64,000 nt of DNA from Lates calcarifer (lineage: Eukaryota; Chordata; Actinopteri; Centropomidae): positions 23,751,993-23,815,992 of the forward strand of contig NC_066851.1 in NCBI RefSeq assembly GCF_001640805.2, written 5' to 3'. The notes below the pieces were generated by a model, which saw only the letters and a list, made by a program, of their open reading frames with translations, had not been told where the DNA came from and made no database searches. Below, piece by piece: positions 35,838 to 46,684 of this stretch. Each line of letters opens with the position of its first letter. Position 1 is the stretch's first letter. The position numbers and the translations under genes were made by a program.

Positions 35838-37349
35838 CTACTTCCTCCTGCCTCTTGCAGACTTCTTGTTCTGCTGGGATTCAATCAGTCTCATGCCGCT
35901 GCGTTTGATCTCATCGCGCGATGGAGAGCACTCTTCTTCGTCGTCGCTCAGCTGGGGAGTTTCTGTAGGAGTGGTTGGTCTCTTGTTGTTCCTCAGCTCC
36001 ACTGTATTGAACTTTTCCAGCACACTGTAAACGCTCTCTTGGTCCAGACCGCTAACCGCTGACTGCTGTTTCTGCGCTCTTTGAGCTCTTTGCAGTAACG
36101 TTGGTAGACGGGCGCTGATGTCCGTCAGTTTGTCTATGCTGTCAGTACACTTTGTGCTGGGTAACCCCTCCACGGGCACACAGCTCATCCTGAAGTACAG
36201 GTTGTTGATCCCCTGCTCAACAGCATCCAACAGATCCTGAGACTGCTTCAGCTCGGCCTGCAGTCGTTTAACACGCTTCACCTCTGGGTTCAACTTTGCC
36301 TGCGCTTGTTCCTTCAGCTTGTCAAACCTTGCAACTGCAGGTTTCTCACTGAACTTGAGTTCGGCGAACTGGAGCTCCAGATCAGCCAGGATTTTGGTCT
36401 CATGCTCAATCAGGTCCTCATACTGGGTTATCTCCGCGAGCAGCTGCTCCTTGGTGGCTCGCTGTGACACCACCTTGCTAACCAGCTCCTGGATGTCAGC
36501 ACAGGCCAGAACCTCTCTCAGAGCCTCCATATCCTCCACCACCTTCATGTCAGACTCTGAAGCACCACAGATGTCATGATGATGATCTTTGACAGGAGCT
36601 GAGCGCTCTTCTTCTTCTTCCAATCCGAGTATCTCAGCCTCCTTCAGCCTGCTCTGTGCTGTCGGGCTAAGACGCCCGAATATTTCCGTTTTCTTTTTCA
36701 GCTCCTTTTCTTCTGCGCTCAGTTCGCACAGCTCACTGTCCATTTCTCTTCTCTTCTCCATCATCTCATATTCCATCTGAACCATCATGCCCAGTGAGCT
36801 GTCTGTGGCAGCTGCTGCCAACTGGAACATTTTGGTAGCTTTGTCCACCTCCGCCTGTCCAACGGCAACTGCGTGCTCTTTCTGGTCCAGGACTTGTTTT
36901 ATACCACGGACCTCCTCCTGCAGGTTCTCGAGGATGTGGCGATAGGCCGTCTGGATTTTCTTTGCCTGTGTGATCTTCATCTTCATCTTTTCTCGGTCGT
37001 TCTCCAGCTGTCGTATACGCTGCTTCAGTGCGTCTTCACTGCCGTAGGTTGTAGGCTGAAGGTTCATCACTTTCAGTGTCTCCTGCAGCTCCTTCAACTT
37101 TGCTTCTTTTTCCTTCACAGCAAGTGTTAGTTTGTTGTGTTCATTGATCAGCAGGTGCCTCCTCTGCTTCTCTTGTTCAATTATTTTCTCTGGAGGCAGT
37201 CCAAGCTTGGAGAAAGGCTTCTGTCTTGCTGTACGTTTGTCTTGGCTGCCCAGGACCTGTTTTGCTGCACTGTCCTGTGCTTCAGTTTTGACTCGACACT
37301 GAGCTGGAGTTCTAGCTTTTTTCATCTTTGTAGTGGAATTAAAATCCAT
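35838..37349 (-). CDS. ODAD3/CCDC151-like coiled-coil protein, single-exon gene nested in the npas3-like intron
   Basis: An uninterrupted 503-codon frame, by far the longest in the window, running antisense to the host gene. The protein is charged and mostly helical. Residues 1-50 are basic and low in structure. Coiled coil follows at about 54-95, 104-172 and 195-225, then an acidic patch (EEEEE near 244-248), more coiled coil at about 270-385, a Ser/Pro/acidic tail (461-480), and a basic end, RLIESQQNKKSARGRRK. Several points match human ODAD3 as I remember it: the segment LADLELQFAELKFS (about 321-334), the QAQAKL segment after it, an acidic run shortly before the C-terminus and the closing LIES plus Lys/Arg tail. 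ODAD3 helps dock outer dynein arms on ciliary doublets. Human ODAD3 is about 595 residues and multi-exon; this copy is shorter and intronless, suggesting a retrogene. Alternatives are CCDC63, ODAD1 or CCDC183 relatives. The intact frame argues for selection. The start chosen is the first in-frame Met after an upstream stop. Confidence 0.8.
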   Translation of the reverse strand: MDFNSTTKMKKARTPAQCRVKTEAQDSAAKQVLGSQDKRTARQKPFSKLGLPPEKIIEQEKQRRHLLINEHNKLTLAVKEKEAKLKELQETLKVMNLQPTTYGSEDALKQRIRQLENDREKMKMKITQAKKIQTAYRHILENLQEEVRGIKQVLDQKEHAVAVGQAEVDKATKMFQLAAAATDSSLGMMVQMEYEMMEKRREMDSELCELSAEEKELKKKTEIFGRLSPTAQSRLKEAEILGLEEEEERSAPVKDHHHDICGASESDMKVVEDMEALREVLACADIQELVSKVVSQRATKEQLLAEITQYEDLIEHETKILADLELQFAELKFSEKPAVARFDKLKEQAQAKLNPEVKRVKRLQAELKQSQDLLDAVEQGINNLYFRMSCVPVEGLPSTKCTDSIDKLTDISARLPTLLQRAQRAQKQQSAVSGLDQESVYSVLEKFNTVELRNNKRPTTPTETPQLSDDEEECSPSRDEIKRSGMRLIESQQNKKSARGRRK

Positions 37350-37510
37350 TTTCTATTTGTAGCTAACCATTGTAACTAACAGGCTGTTAGTTCACCTTAG
37401 TTAAGATATTTTTTTATTCAGATGTGCTCAGGGTTTTAAGAGCTCTCTTTTCAAATGATTCAATTTCAAACAACTCACTGACCCTCGGTTACTGTTGCTA
37501 TGCGTGTCGA
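37350..37510 (-). promoter_or_regulatory. 5' leader/upstream region of the ODAD3-like gene, with a short uORF
   Basis: Reading the minus strand, an upstream ATG at 37368-37370 opens a five-codon uORF (MVSYK) that stops at 37353-37355, three bases before the main start. Further up, gttgctatgcgtgt (37494-37507) carries one good half of an RFX X-box; the second half is poor. RFX factors drive many ciliary genes, so the half-site is suggestive only. No TATA box is evident. Confidence 0.3.
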
Positions 37511-37688
37511 GCTTTCCATTCTACTTTTGTGCCGTGGCAGCTCATACAGTTCAGTTGCGTTGAGATATTCATGCAAGTTACTGGTCCCTTTGATTACCTC
37601 CCATTTTGGACATGAACTGCTTTGCTTTTGTTAGATGTTTTTTACCATTTAACTTTTCATAAAACAATTGATTTTCTATCATGGTGCT

Positions 37689-37802
37689 TTTTATAGCATC
37701 AAATAACTAATTAAAACCAAACTTATTAGTAAAACAAACATTAAACATACATCAGTGTGATTAGAACTACTTTTTGTGGAGCTGTCATTTTGTTCATCTT
37801 TC
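37689..37802 (+). repeat. Old interspersed repeat, short copy
   Basis: ttttatagcatcaaataact, aattaaaaccaaacttatta and gagctgtcattttgttcatc parallel the 16.1-16.35 kb copy. It lies a few hundred bases upstream of the ODAD3-like gene start. Confidence 0.45.
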
Positions 37803-38836
37803 ACAAGTCACAGCTCTGAGATATATTCTAGCCAGCAGAACATCAACCTCTGTGGTATGAATTTATTCTGTCTGGTAACATTTTTGTGAATCAAACATGC
37901 CACAAAATGAGCAGAAAAATGTAGCGCTATAGGCGTCAGTTATGCTTAAGATCAAATCAACAAAGATATTTTTAAGATAACAGTGTGAATATTAGTTGTA
38001 AATAGGTAAAATCTATGTAAAATAAAAAGAAATAAATCAAAATATATTTCAAACATCCCCCTGAATCAGTGAGAAAAGAGGCTGAACTTCCTGCATCGTG
38101 TGCCTGACCTAAATAAGCTGAATATCTATATTTATAAAACATTATTGTCAGTTGGCAGACGTCCAGCAGAGCAGCCTGGTTTGCAAAAAAACAGAAGCAG
38201 GTGATGAAAATAAAACCAGGCAAATATTGTGTTTAGTGGAGCTGAGGGACAGAGGTTTTATTGTCCCTGTGCAGCTGAGGATCTGCTGCTCCAGTTGTTC
38301 CAGTTGTTGTTAATGTGTGAACTGGGAGCAAACTGGGAACCAGATGAGTGAACTGTGCCTTTAAAACCCAGAGGGTGAGACTGTAAAGAGCCATATGCTG
38401 GATGGGAAACACACACACAGACACACACACTCTAACAAACACAAATACACTGCAGTCCATTTTTTAGTTATGTTTATGATTTCATGTTTACACCTCGTGG
38501 CTTGTTTGCAGCTTGAAGAACAAACTCTAACATGATCGCACCTTTTTCACGACTTCATTAATTCAAATAATATTAAATCTTTCTGCTGATCATGAGCTGC
38601 CTATAAACTGATCTTTCAGTCTTTACAGGCAACGTATTTAAACAGAGGTTACAATATTTATGCATTTGGTATGTGTGTTACAGTGCAGTTGCTGGTTAGG
38701 TTTAGGCTAGGTCAGGGTTACACAACAAAAGTACTTTGGTATGCAAAAGATCCTACTTTTGGTTAAATGTCCATAAGTAATGACATCGTCTCTCATGCTT
38801 CAAGTCACTTTTGGTGTTTTCAACTGAGTGCTAACA

Positions 38837-39118
38837 CCAGGAAGTAAGTTAGCATGTTAGCATGTTAGCTCTTCCTGTTCCTCGTCCAGAGTCAGTGTGT
38901 TTCTGGTTAAATGTCTGAAATAAGGTCTGTGGTTTTAACACAAGCTCAAGACATTTTCAGGTTTTATTCTCCGACATAAAATGGGTCAGTAAATCCCCCA
39001 CTCCTGATGTTTGAAGCTTTTACGTGTCTTAAAAAAGGCGGTTGCTAACGAGTGTCTAAATGAGACTACAGAGGTTGTCGGGGACGTTAACATGAAAACC
39101 CATCTACTCACCAGTCCA
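38837..39118 (+). repeat. Near-identical interspersed repeat, copy b
   Basis: Second copy of the repeat at 17409-17675. It differs by an extra TAAG after ccaggaag and an extra segment, ctcgtccaga, before gtcagtgtgt. The sequence breaks off from copy a sharply at ccagtcca on the right, so both copies share that boundary. Confidence 0.7.
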
Positions 39119-39809
39119 GTCATGTGACCGTGGTGTAGTTGGTTTATAGCCTAACATTAGCTTCTTACTTCAAACATCAGAACAGTGGTGTTCATCTGTG
39201 AAGATGATCTGATCAACTAAACCTGAAGGATCAGAAACTTTAGCTGCTCACTGTTTATTTTCTGGAATAATCCAAAACACTATGAAAAATCCCACTGGCT
39301 TTTTGTGGAGGAACCAGGCTGATGCTAACTTCAGGTTGGACTACAGAAACACATCATCACTGTGGGACTCTACTCAACCATGAACATTTTGTCATGAAGT
39401 TAAAAAGCAGTCTGGGTGGTTTTAATTTTCCCTCCAAACGTATTTTAAATATAATTTCTATGAGGCAGGTTTGTTTCTCAGTGTTAAAGCTGTTAAAGCA
39501 GCATGTTAATGTTCCTGCTGTTTGGATGATGTGTTCAAGAGTCATATTTGGGTGAATGTCCACATAATTTAGACCATATAGTGTTTTCTCTAATACTCTT
39601 TGTTTCTCCTCTTCTCCCTGTATCCCTCTCTTTTCCCCACTGAGCTCCTCCCTTTCTCTCTATTCCTTCTTTAATCATTTTCCCCTCCTTCTCTCCCTCG
39701 CTCTTTGTTTCATGATTTCTTTATTTGTCGTTTTCCTATACATCACCCTCTCCCCTATTTTTCTGTCCTTTTTACAATTCATTTGTTCTCTCCCTCCCTC
39801 CCTCTCTCT

Positions 39810-39811
<2 letters not shown>

Positions 39812-39842
<31 letters not shown>

Positions 39843-39977
39843 ACACATACACAAATGCACAGTCTGTTTTTCCATTTGTCATTAAGAGGCAGAGAGCTAG
39901 ACAGTAACATTTAAACCGCCCGTTCTGAATGGTTAAAAGATGGCCTTTTCTGTTGTGTGTGTTGTGTATACGTGTGC

Positions 39978-40019
<42 letters not shown>

Positions 40020-40134
40020 GCGATCGATGCAGTAATCTGCAGGAGGTGGGAAGCAGAGGGAGCGAGCCATTCAGCAGCACTCACTAATCAATTGCAATTC
40101 TTTCTTTTATTGTCTGAACGCCCAGATTTAGACA

Positions 40135-40177
<43 letters not shown>

Positions 40178-40303
40178 TTTATGTGTGTGGTTGTGTGTTG
40201 TTAATTCTTTCTTTTACTGTCTGTGACCTAACATTTAGGTCTGTGTGGTAGCGTATATCTGCCTCTCTACTCTTTATAGATTTCCTCAAGTGTTTGTGCT
40301 CAG

Positions 40304-40346
<43 letters not shown>
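39812..40346 (+). repeat. (CA)n and three (TG)n arrays
   Basis: (CA)n at 39812-39840; (TG)n at about 39976-40015, 40137-40176 and 40305-40346. Short unique spacers lie between them. Confidence 0.88.
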
Positions 40347-40347
<1 letters not shown>

Positions 40348-41282
40348 ATATAAAGTTTGTCCTGAAGGAGGCGCTACAGGAAAGGTCATGGGGGTTATTA
40401 AAATCTAAAAGTTAAATAAATGTGATTGACTTGAATTTTGTGATCCTTAACTCTGGGTCCGAGTTTCAAGTCCACAGCTCTGAACTCAGCAGATTCATAG
40501 CCACCATGATTATCCACCAGGACGTCCCACAATCATAGCATTTATACAGAAAACAGGGGCATCGTGCAACCAGCACTTTGGTTGATGGTTCATTTTGGAT
40601 CAGGTCAGATTAGACTGAAGTTAAAAAAAGACAGACCCATAAAGACCTACACTTATCAAAGAAGGTGCAGATTCAGAGGTAGTTTTATTACTTGGTAAAA
40701 GTCAGGGTTTATCTCACAGTTTAGGTTCGTTTACTGATGAATTTTTATTTTTTATTGAAAACTTACCAAACAACCTGAAATCCATTCCAAAATTATCCCA
40801 AAAAGAAATTCAGTCTTGATTCTGTATAAATAAAAATTGATTAAAAAAAAGAATAATCATTGGTTAAAAATGAGTTTTAAGTTTTCTGACATTTCATGAC
40901 ATTAGCTCTGGCTTTTCTAAATTTTCAGACATTCCACATATCAAATTATTAATGGACTAATCAGAGGATTAAAATCAGAATAAACATATTTGTTTGTTGC
41001 AGCTTTGTGTGTAACGATCACTGTTTATTAATCTATTTCAAATCCCTTTAAAAGCCTTTGATCGTGTGATAATGCTTCATAGGTGCATTAGTCTTGGTTT
41101 AGGTGAAAACTTTTCTCGTGGTTGTTTTGTTCAGTAGCTTCAGTTTCACTGCAGTGAATCAGTCTGTGTCCTCAGACAGTTACATTCTGCTTAATAGAAC
41201 AAAACATTTCATTATGACAGAGGACTGAGAGACAGGAGGCACAAACACACACTGACACACACACTAACCTCCCACCTCAGTC

Positions 41283-41445
41283 ACCGCACACACACACACA
41301 CACATCAACACAACCCGTCCACACACAGAATAAAATAAATAAATGTACAATCAAAATTGCAATTACCTGCAGAATTTGTGAAGGGTAAACAAATCTGTGC
41401 CCCCCCCACCACAAACACACACACATTCCCCTACTCACTCCCTCG

Positions 41446-41481
<36 letters not shown>
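41283..41481 (+). repeat. (CA)n arrays
   Basis: (CA)n at about 41283-41304 and 41450-41481, with shorter ca runs between. Confidence 0.85.
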
Positions 41482-41483
<2 letters not shown>

Positions 41484-41524
41484 GCAGAGTGGCGTTAGCG
41501 TTCTAGTTAGCATGCTGAAATGAA

Positions 41525-41640
41525 TACAGTTAGATCCAAAGCAATTTCCTTTTATTTATCTTAGCAGCCGCGCATAAATAAAGGCAAGGGCATCCAGGCA
41601 ATTAGCATAATTACTATGAGGCGGTCAGACCCTCTGTGAT
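41525..41640. promoter_or_regulatory. Candidate conserved non-coding element
   Basis: cgcgcataaataaaggcaag, ggcaattagcataattacta and gaggcggtcagaccc between two CA-rich zones. Confidence 0.25.
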
Positions 41641-41653
41641 TTCATAAAGAGAC

Positions 41654-41837
41654 ACACACACACACACACACACACACGCAGGCTGCTGCCACAGGGTGTG
41701 TGTGTGAGAGGAAAAGAGATAGAGACAATGACTGAGAGTGTGTGTGAGTATGTTGCTGTTTTCTTAAGGTGTGTTTCTGTTTGTATTGTTACTTCATTTT
41801 CTGCATGTGTGTGTGTGTGTGTGTGTCCTTGGTCTGT

Positions 41838-41869
<32 letters not shown>
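41654..41869 (+). repeat. (CA)n, (TG)n, (CA)n group
   Basis: (CA)n at about 41654-41677, (TG)n at 41807-41826 and (CA)n at 41841-41869. The last two are complementary and only 14 bp apart. Confidence 0.87.
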
Positions 41870-41871
<2 letters not shown>

Positions 41872-42144
41872 TGCAAGTCACATGTGCTAACCACACATGA
41901 CACACACACACACAATCTAAAGTCCCAGTGTGTCTGTATGTGTTATTAATATGCAAATACAAGTGGAAAACAACAAAGGGCATGAAAAACCAAATCCCCA
42001 CCAAACAGGCTGAGGTCAGCTCGTACTGGGTCGACTGGTTTCTTCTGTTTTTATTGCGATTTTCTTAGGGCCTGTTCTCAGGAATATTTTCATGTGTCTA
42101 ATGTGAACTTAAGAGGCGTTGGCTGCAGGATGACTGTGCGCCGG

Positions 42145-42315
42145 ACATGAGGCCTGGTTCAGCCTCAGATTTGGCTCAGGTGTAGTTTGAACTGGTCTCA
42201 GGTCTGGTTGAGATGATCAAGCTCAGCTGTGGTTTGGATCAGGGACAGGCACAGATTGGGGCTCACATCAGGTGTGATTCAGGCTCAGGTCGAGCTCGGA
42301 TCGATGTCAGGTTGA
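42145..42315 (+). repeat. Degenerate GGCTCAGGT-type minisatellite
   Basis: Loose repeats of 'tttggctcaggtg', 'ggtctcaggtctgg', 'gattcaggctcaggtcg'. Period is irregular. Confidence 0.4.
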
Positions 42316-44794
42316 ATGAAGTTTATGTTGACAGATGCTAGAACACAGAAATGATTTACTACAGAATACACACATTCTTAAACACAGAGGCAGTAATCCA
42401 ACACTGTGACAGCAACCACGAGTTAACCTGCTCATAACGAAATGAAAAGTAGACATGAGAGGCAGAGAATGCAGCTGCAGGTTTATCGGAGGTAAACTGG
42501 GGTTGTTTTTAAAGGTGTTTCTCCTGCAGAAAATGTCAGTTATTGGGGCTTGAATGTTGTTTTCTGAGTGTTACACCAACCTTTGTGCTTCTTACAACCT
42601 TTCACTGACCTTTCGAGACACCGCCGACCTTGTACATAATTCCTGCTGTAAACCAAAAGAGGCAGAAGGAAGAAAAAAACAAACATGCAGCAGAAAACAA
42701 TGTGTGGTGCAAGCTCTGGTTGGAGTCGCTGCTCTAATAATCTGAGGCCTGTTTAACCTCTGGGAGGCAACCTGGGACTTAATGAAGCAGTCAGCAAGGT
42801 TATGTTTGTTTACAGCACAACCACGTCTGTGTGTGTGAGAAAGACAGTGTTTACATCAGCGTCATATCAGCATAATTTACACACACATATTTCGCTCCCA
42901 CCTTTCAACTCGCTTTCCAAGTCTAATTAATCCGTTTTAATCCCTCTGAATCGGGCAGATTTGCTTCCCTTCACCTGGAGCTGCTCGTCGCTAAACCTGG
43001 ACCTCAATCAGACGAGATGATAAAACTGTAAAGAGAAAAACACAGGTTGTGATTATCTCCACATCTCAGCCTTTTTCCACTGTCTGTTGTGTTACTCTTA
43101 AAGGGGCATGAAGTAATCCATGACCCACAGAGGCTTAGTGGTTGTGTCGCAATATTCCAAGAAACAGCCTCCGTCAGAGAAAGCATGGAATAAATACTGG
43201 AAATATAAAAAATAAAATAAAATAATGTCTCCTGAAAAGATGCTTCTCCTATCAACAGATTCCTATAAATTTAGGTTTAATACCTCACCATGATTTGTTA
43301 TAATATTGTCTGGTGGCTTTTCACTTCTTTTATTTTGGTATTCCCCTCCTCCTTGTGTCCTTTGTGGGGTTTTTTTTTTTTTTTTTTGTTACTTCCTGTT
43401 TTATTTTGTAGTTGCTTTTCTTGGTTTGTCTTTGTACATTTACTTCCTGTCTTTGTCCTGTTCCATCCTTTTTTCATCCCTCACCTGTTTCTTGTCTGTA
43501 ATCGTCCCTGGTGTGTGACTGTAACCTGTGCCATCGTTATTAGACGATCAGCAGTATCTGCTTCCTCTGTGAGTGGTCCTGATGTTTTAGTTCATCAGTG
43601 TAAGTGCAACAAAATCCACCGTTAATAATACGAGATAATATGAGAGCTTCAGCTCACTGTCCAGGGAAACACAAAGGAGAAATGTAAACTAAAATATCAG
43701 TAACTTTTAGGATAGAGACTGGATGTTTGATTATGTTCCTTTAAAAGGTTACAACAAAGCTATGGAGCTGAATATGTTTTTCTCCTGTAAGCTAAGAGTG
43801 AAATAAATGACAGTAAAGATCGTGACAGGATGGCAGCAGGAAGTAACCAGGATCCAGGTCTAAGGTGTGTTCATAGCCCACCGTCCACTGGAATGTTCTG
43901 GTGCGTTTCCTTTCCCATGCAAATAATCTGGGAGTCACTATCACGTCAGCTGAGATTATAGCATCCGAGGTGTAACCTTTGATGCTAAGCTAGTTAGCAT
44001 TAGTGATGTGCTTAAATGTCACCTGAGGATAATTGACTTGTTAGAGGACAAAGGCAGTGAGATGGTGTGAAGGACGACGACATGAAGAGCAGCAATCAGG
44101 ACCAGAACCCAGCACCACACACTGATACATACCAACACACACATAACAAATACATACATGTATAACACACACACACACACACACATGAATGAGTCAGGGT
44201 GTGTGTTAATGAGGAACCCAGCATGGATGGACATTGATGAGGCTCATTGACGATTAACATCTCATTAGCATCTCATCAGCTGAGAGGGCAGACTAAACGG
44301 ACACAGGCAGGGAGCAGCTGTGACACACACACACACACACACACACTTATATCATCCTAAGTGTCAGTTTGACTAGTCAGACACGAGAGGTTAAAGGTCA
44401 ACACCAAACAGCACTGTCTGTTTAAAATGTTTGACATATGACAAGAAGAGAGAGAAGTCGGATGCTGTTCTGAATTCCTCCAAACATCCAAACCAAAGGA
44501 TCCAATTTAGACGACTGTTACACATTTTTCAGTCTCACCAGGTATTATTTAAACTGTCAAATTCAAAACACAGGGGCTTTATTCTCCTCTCATCTCTTTT
44601 TGATTTATGTCAGTGTGTCACAGAGCGTGCACACACAGCCAGTCAGCATTGTTTATCTACAGAAAAATCTTTATATGAATGGGTTTTTCCAACCTGCCAT
44701 ACATCCCGCCTACTCTCTCTCCACAGACACAGGCACACAATTAATGTTAATAAGAGAGTCATACATACAGAGGATATTCAGTGTCAGGATATAA

Positions 44795-44828
<34 letters not shown>

Positions 44829-44940
44829 AAACACAGACCTGGTGTATCAGCAGCAACAGTAGGGAACCACATGTAATTAACCTGACTGACCTCTGGAGTA
44901 TTAACGCCTGTGTGTGTGAATCAGTGTATTGTGCTCCAGG

Positions 44941-44999
44941 AGTCGAGTGTTCTGCCATGATCTTCACATAACGACAGCATTAGACACACTCAGGCCTGG

Positions 45000-45052
<53 letters not shown>

Positions 45053-45122
45053 ATTTGCGACTGAAGTCGAGTGTTCCGCCGTGATCTTCACATAAATACA
45101 CCATTAGACACACTCAGATGTC

Positions 45123-45171
<49 letters not shown>
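44941..45171 (+). repeat. Local tandem duplication carrying two long (TG)n arrays
   Basis: 44941-44992 (agtcgagtgttctgccatga, tcttcacata, cattagacacactcag) is repeated at 45065-45116 with a few changes. Each copy is followed by a long perfect tg array: 45000-45050 and 45125-45171. The duplication is 124 bp including its array. Confidence 0.85.
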
Positions 45172-45174
<3 letters not shown>

Positions 45175-45431
45175 ACTCACCTTTCCACGTATGTGATGTT
45201 TATTCTCAGCTTGTTGTTTTTTGCTGTGTCACAGTGTCCCAGTATAACACTGTGTGTTATTGGACACTGTCAATGAAAATCCTGTTTCCAGGGTTGTAAA
45301 GTGGCGGTAAATGTCCAGAAACTTTCCACAGGAAGTTAAGATGGGGAATTTTGGAAATATTGAATTAGAGATTAGAAATTTGAGGTGATTTATACAAACT
45401 GTGTCGTATACAAACATAAATATAAACAGTC

Positions 45432-45640
45432 TGGGTAACACTTCATGTCAGGCTGCACTTATTCACCATTAACTAGCTGCTTATTAGCAGACATATTGGC
45501 TCTTTATGAGTTATTATAAAGCACTTATTAATCTTTATTCTTCATGATCATATTCTACAGCTACCAGTCCATTAACTAAGAGTTTTCCCCCAATAACCTC
45601 CTAATTACGGCTTATTGAAAGTAAGTAAGGAAGTCGTTGT
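45432..45640 (+). repeat. Fish-type DNA-transposon relic starting TGGGTAACACTT
   Basis: Starts tgggtaacacttcatgtcag, followed by ccattaactagctgcttatt, tattggctctttatgagtt, aagcacttattaatc and, near the end, agttttccc..caataacctcctaat. This order of segments is familiar from a repeat abundant in teleosts. No opposite end or target duplication could be fixed. Confidence 0.5.
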
Positions 45641-46086
45641 ACATGAATTATGAACTTAATATGCTTTGCTCAGTAAGATATGTATTGTTTTGAACCAAGA
45701 TTTCAACTACATTTAACTTCCTTGTTATAGGCTAACCTGCAGTTTAGCAAATTTCCAGTAAATTCCCATTCTCTGGGTTTTACAGAGCATTTCTATGAGC
45801 CACATCTCCATGCTTCAGTTGTCAGTAATGTTCTGTGCTGCCCAGCTAAGGTAAAAACAGATGGCCTTAGCTGGCTATCTTTGCTATTTTTGTGTTTGGA
45901 TCTTCAGTAGGTGTAAACTGAGAAGTGCTCCTGACGTCAGACGTTAGCTGAAGAGATGAAAATGTGAAACAGGCTGTTAACGGTTACACTTCTCTGCGTT
46001 ACCCTGCAGCAGGATGAACATCAGGATTTCAACCTTTCTCTGACAGTGAATTAAAACTCCACCTCTGCTTGTCTCTGTGTTTTCAG

Positions 46087-46176
46087 TCTCTGGACGGGTT
46101 TGTATTTGCACTAAACAAGGAGGGACGCTTCCTCTACATCTCCGAGACCGTCTCCATCTACCTGGGACTGTCACAG
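46087..46176 (+). CDS. npas3: NPAS3-like bHLH-PAS factor, exon B (start of PAS-A)
   Basis: This 90 nt exon, phase 0 at both ends, encodes 30 residues starting [20 protein letters not shown] and ending SIYLGLSQ. The acceptor is strong (pyrimidine-rich ctctgcttgtctctgtgttttcag) and the donor is a perfect CAG|GTAAGT. The peptide is the N-terminal strand and helix region of PAS-A and is nearly invariant in NPAS1 and NPAS3; K and R replace Q and K of the mammalian NPAS3 sequence as I recall it. Exon A ends in HILQ, so the join reads HILQ-SLDGF as expected, confirming that the two exons are consecutive. The PAS-A fold would continue in the next exon, beyond 64000. The rest of the gene is outside the window. 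Confidence 0.93.
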
Positions 46177-46656
46177 GTAAGTCATACACCTGTCTGTCTG
46201 TCTGTTAGGTCCTTGTATTTATCTGTAAAACAAAAACACGAATGAAGCTTCTGACAGCTCAGACACAAAATTTTGGTTTCTTACAAATTCTCCAGTCTCT
46301 CCTCTCTTCCTTTTCTCTCTGTTTCTCTCTCCTTCCCTCCCTCCCTCTCTCCTATCATTACCAAAGACAATTCCCAACAAATTAAGGCTCATTTAAAATC
46401 TCATCAGCTCGACGGACGGTTGTTGATTTGTGCAGCGAGCGACGACGCAAATTTTATTGCTGTGTGTGTGTCTGTAAGTGTGTGTGTGTGTGTGTTGGGG
46501 ATGGGGGGGCACTTCATTGTACTTTGTCAGCTTGGTAACGAGTTCTGCGTCTCAATTGGTTCACTCTCCACCAGTTCCTGTTAATAGAGACAGGCGTCCA
46601 TCCTGAAGGTCGACACATCGACCTTGGAGGCGCTAATAAGTCGGTATTGACAAGCT

Positions 46657-46684
46657 GTGTGTGTGTGTGTGTGTGTGTGTGTGT
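46657..46684 (+). repeat. (TG)14 microsatellite
   Basis: Perfect tg repeat about 480 bp after exon B. Confidence 0.88.

Larger units (their letters stand above)
17161..46086 (+). other. npas3: npas3-like intron between exons A and B (28,926 bp)
   Basis: Bounded by the donor GTAGGA and the acceptor ttttcag. It contains one nested antisense gene (35838-37349), three foldback elements or fragments (two at 34-35.6 kb just beyond that gene's 3' end), one copy of each member of a near-identical repeat pair (17.4 and 38.8 kb), a TTAA element (20.1 kb), a SINE-like relic (21.8 kb), CpG-rich patches (19.7 and 28.3 kb), possible conserved elements (18.0, 20.9, 25.2, 31.2, 41.5 kb) and many dinucleotide arrays. 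The stretches 22.0-24.9, 32.3-33.5, 40.4-41.2 and 42.3-44.1 kb hold little beyond short repeats. Mammalian NPAS3 introns are far larger. Confidence 0.85.
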
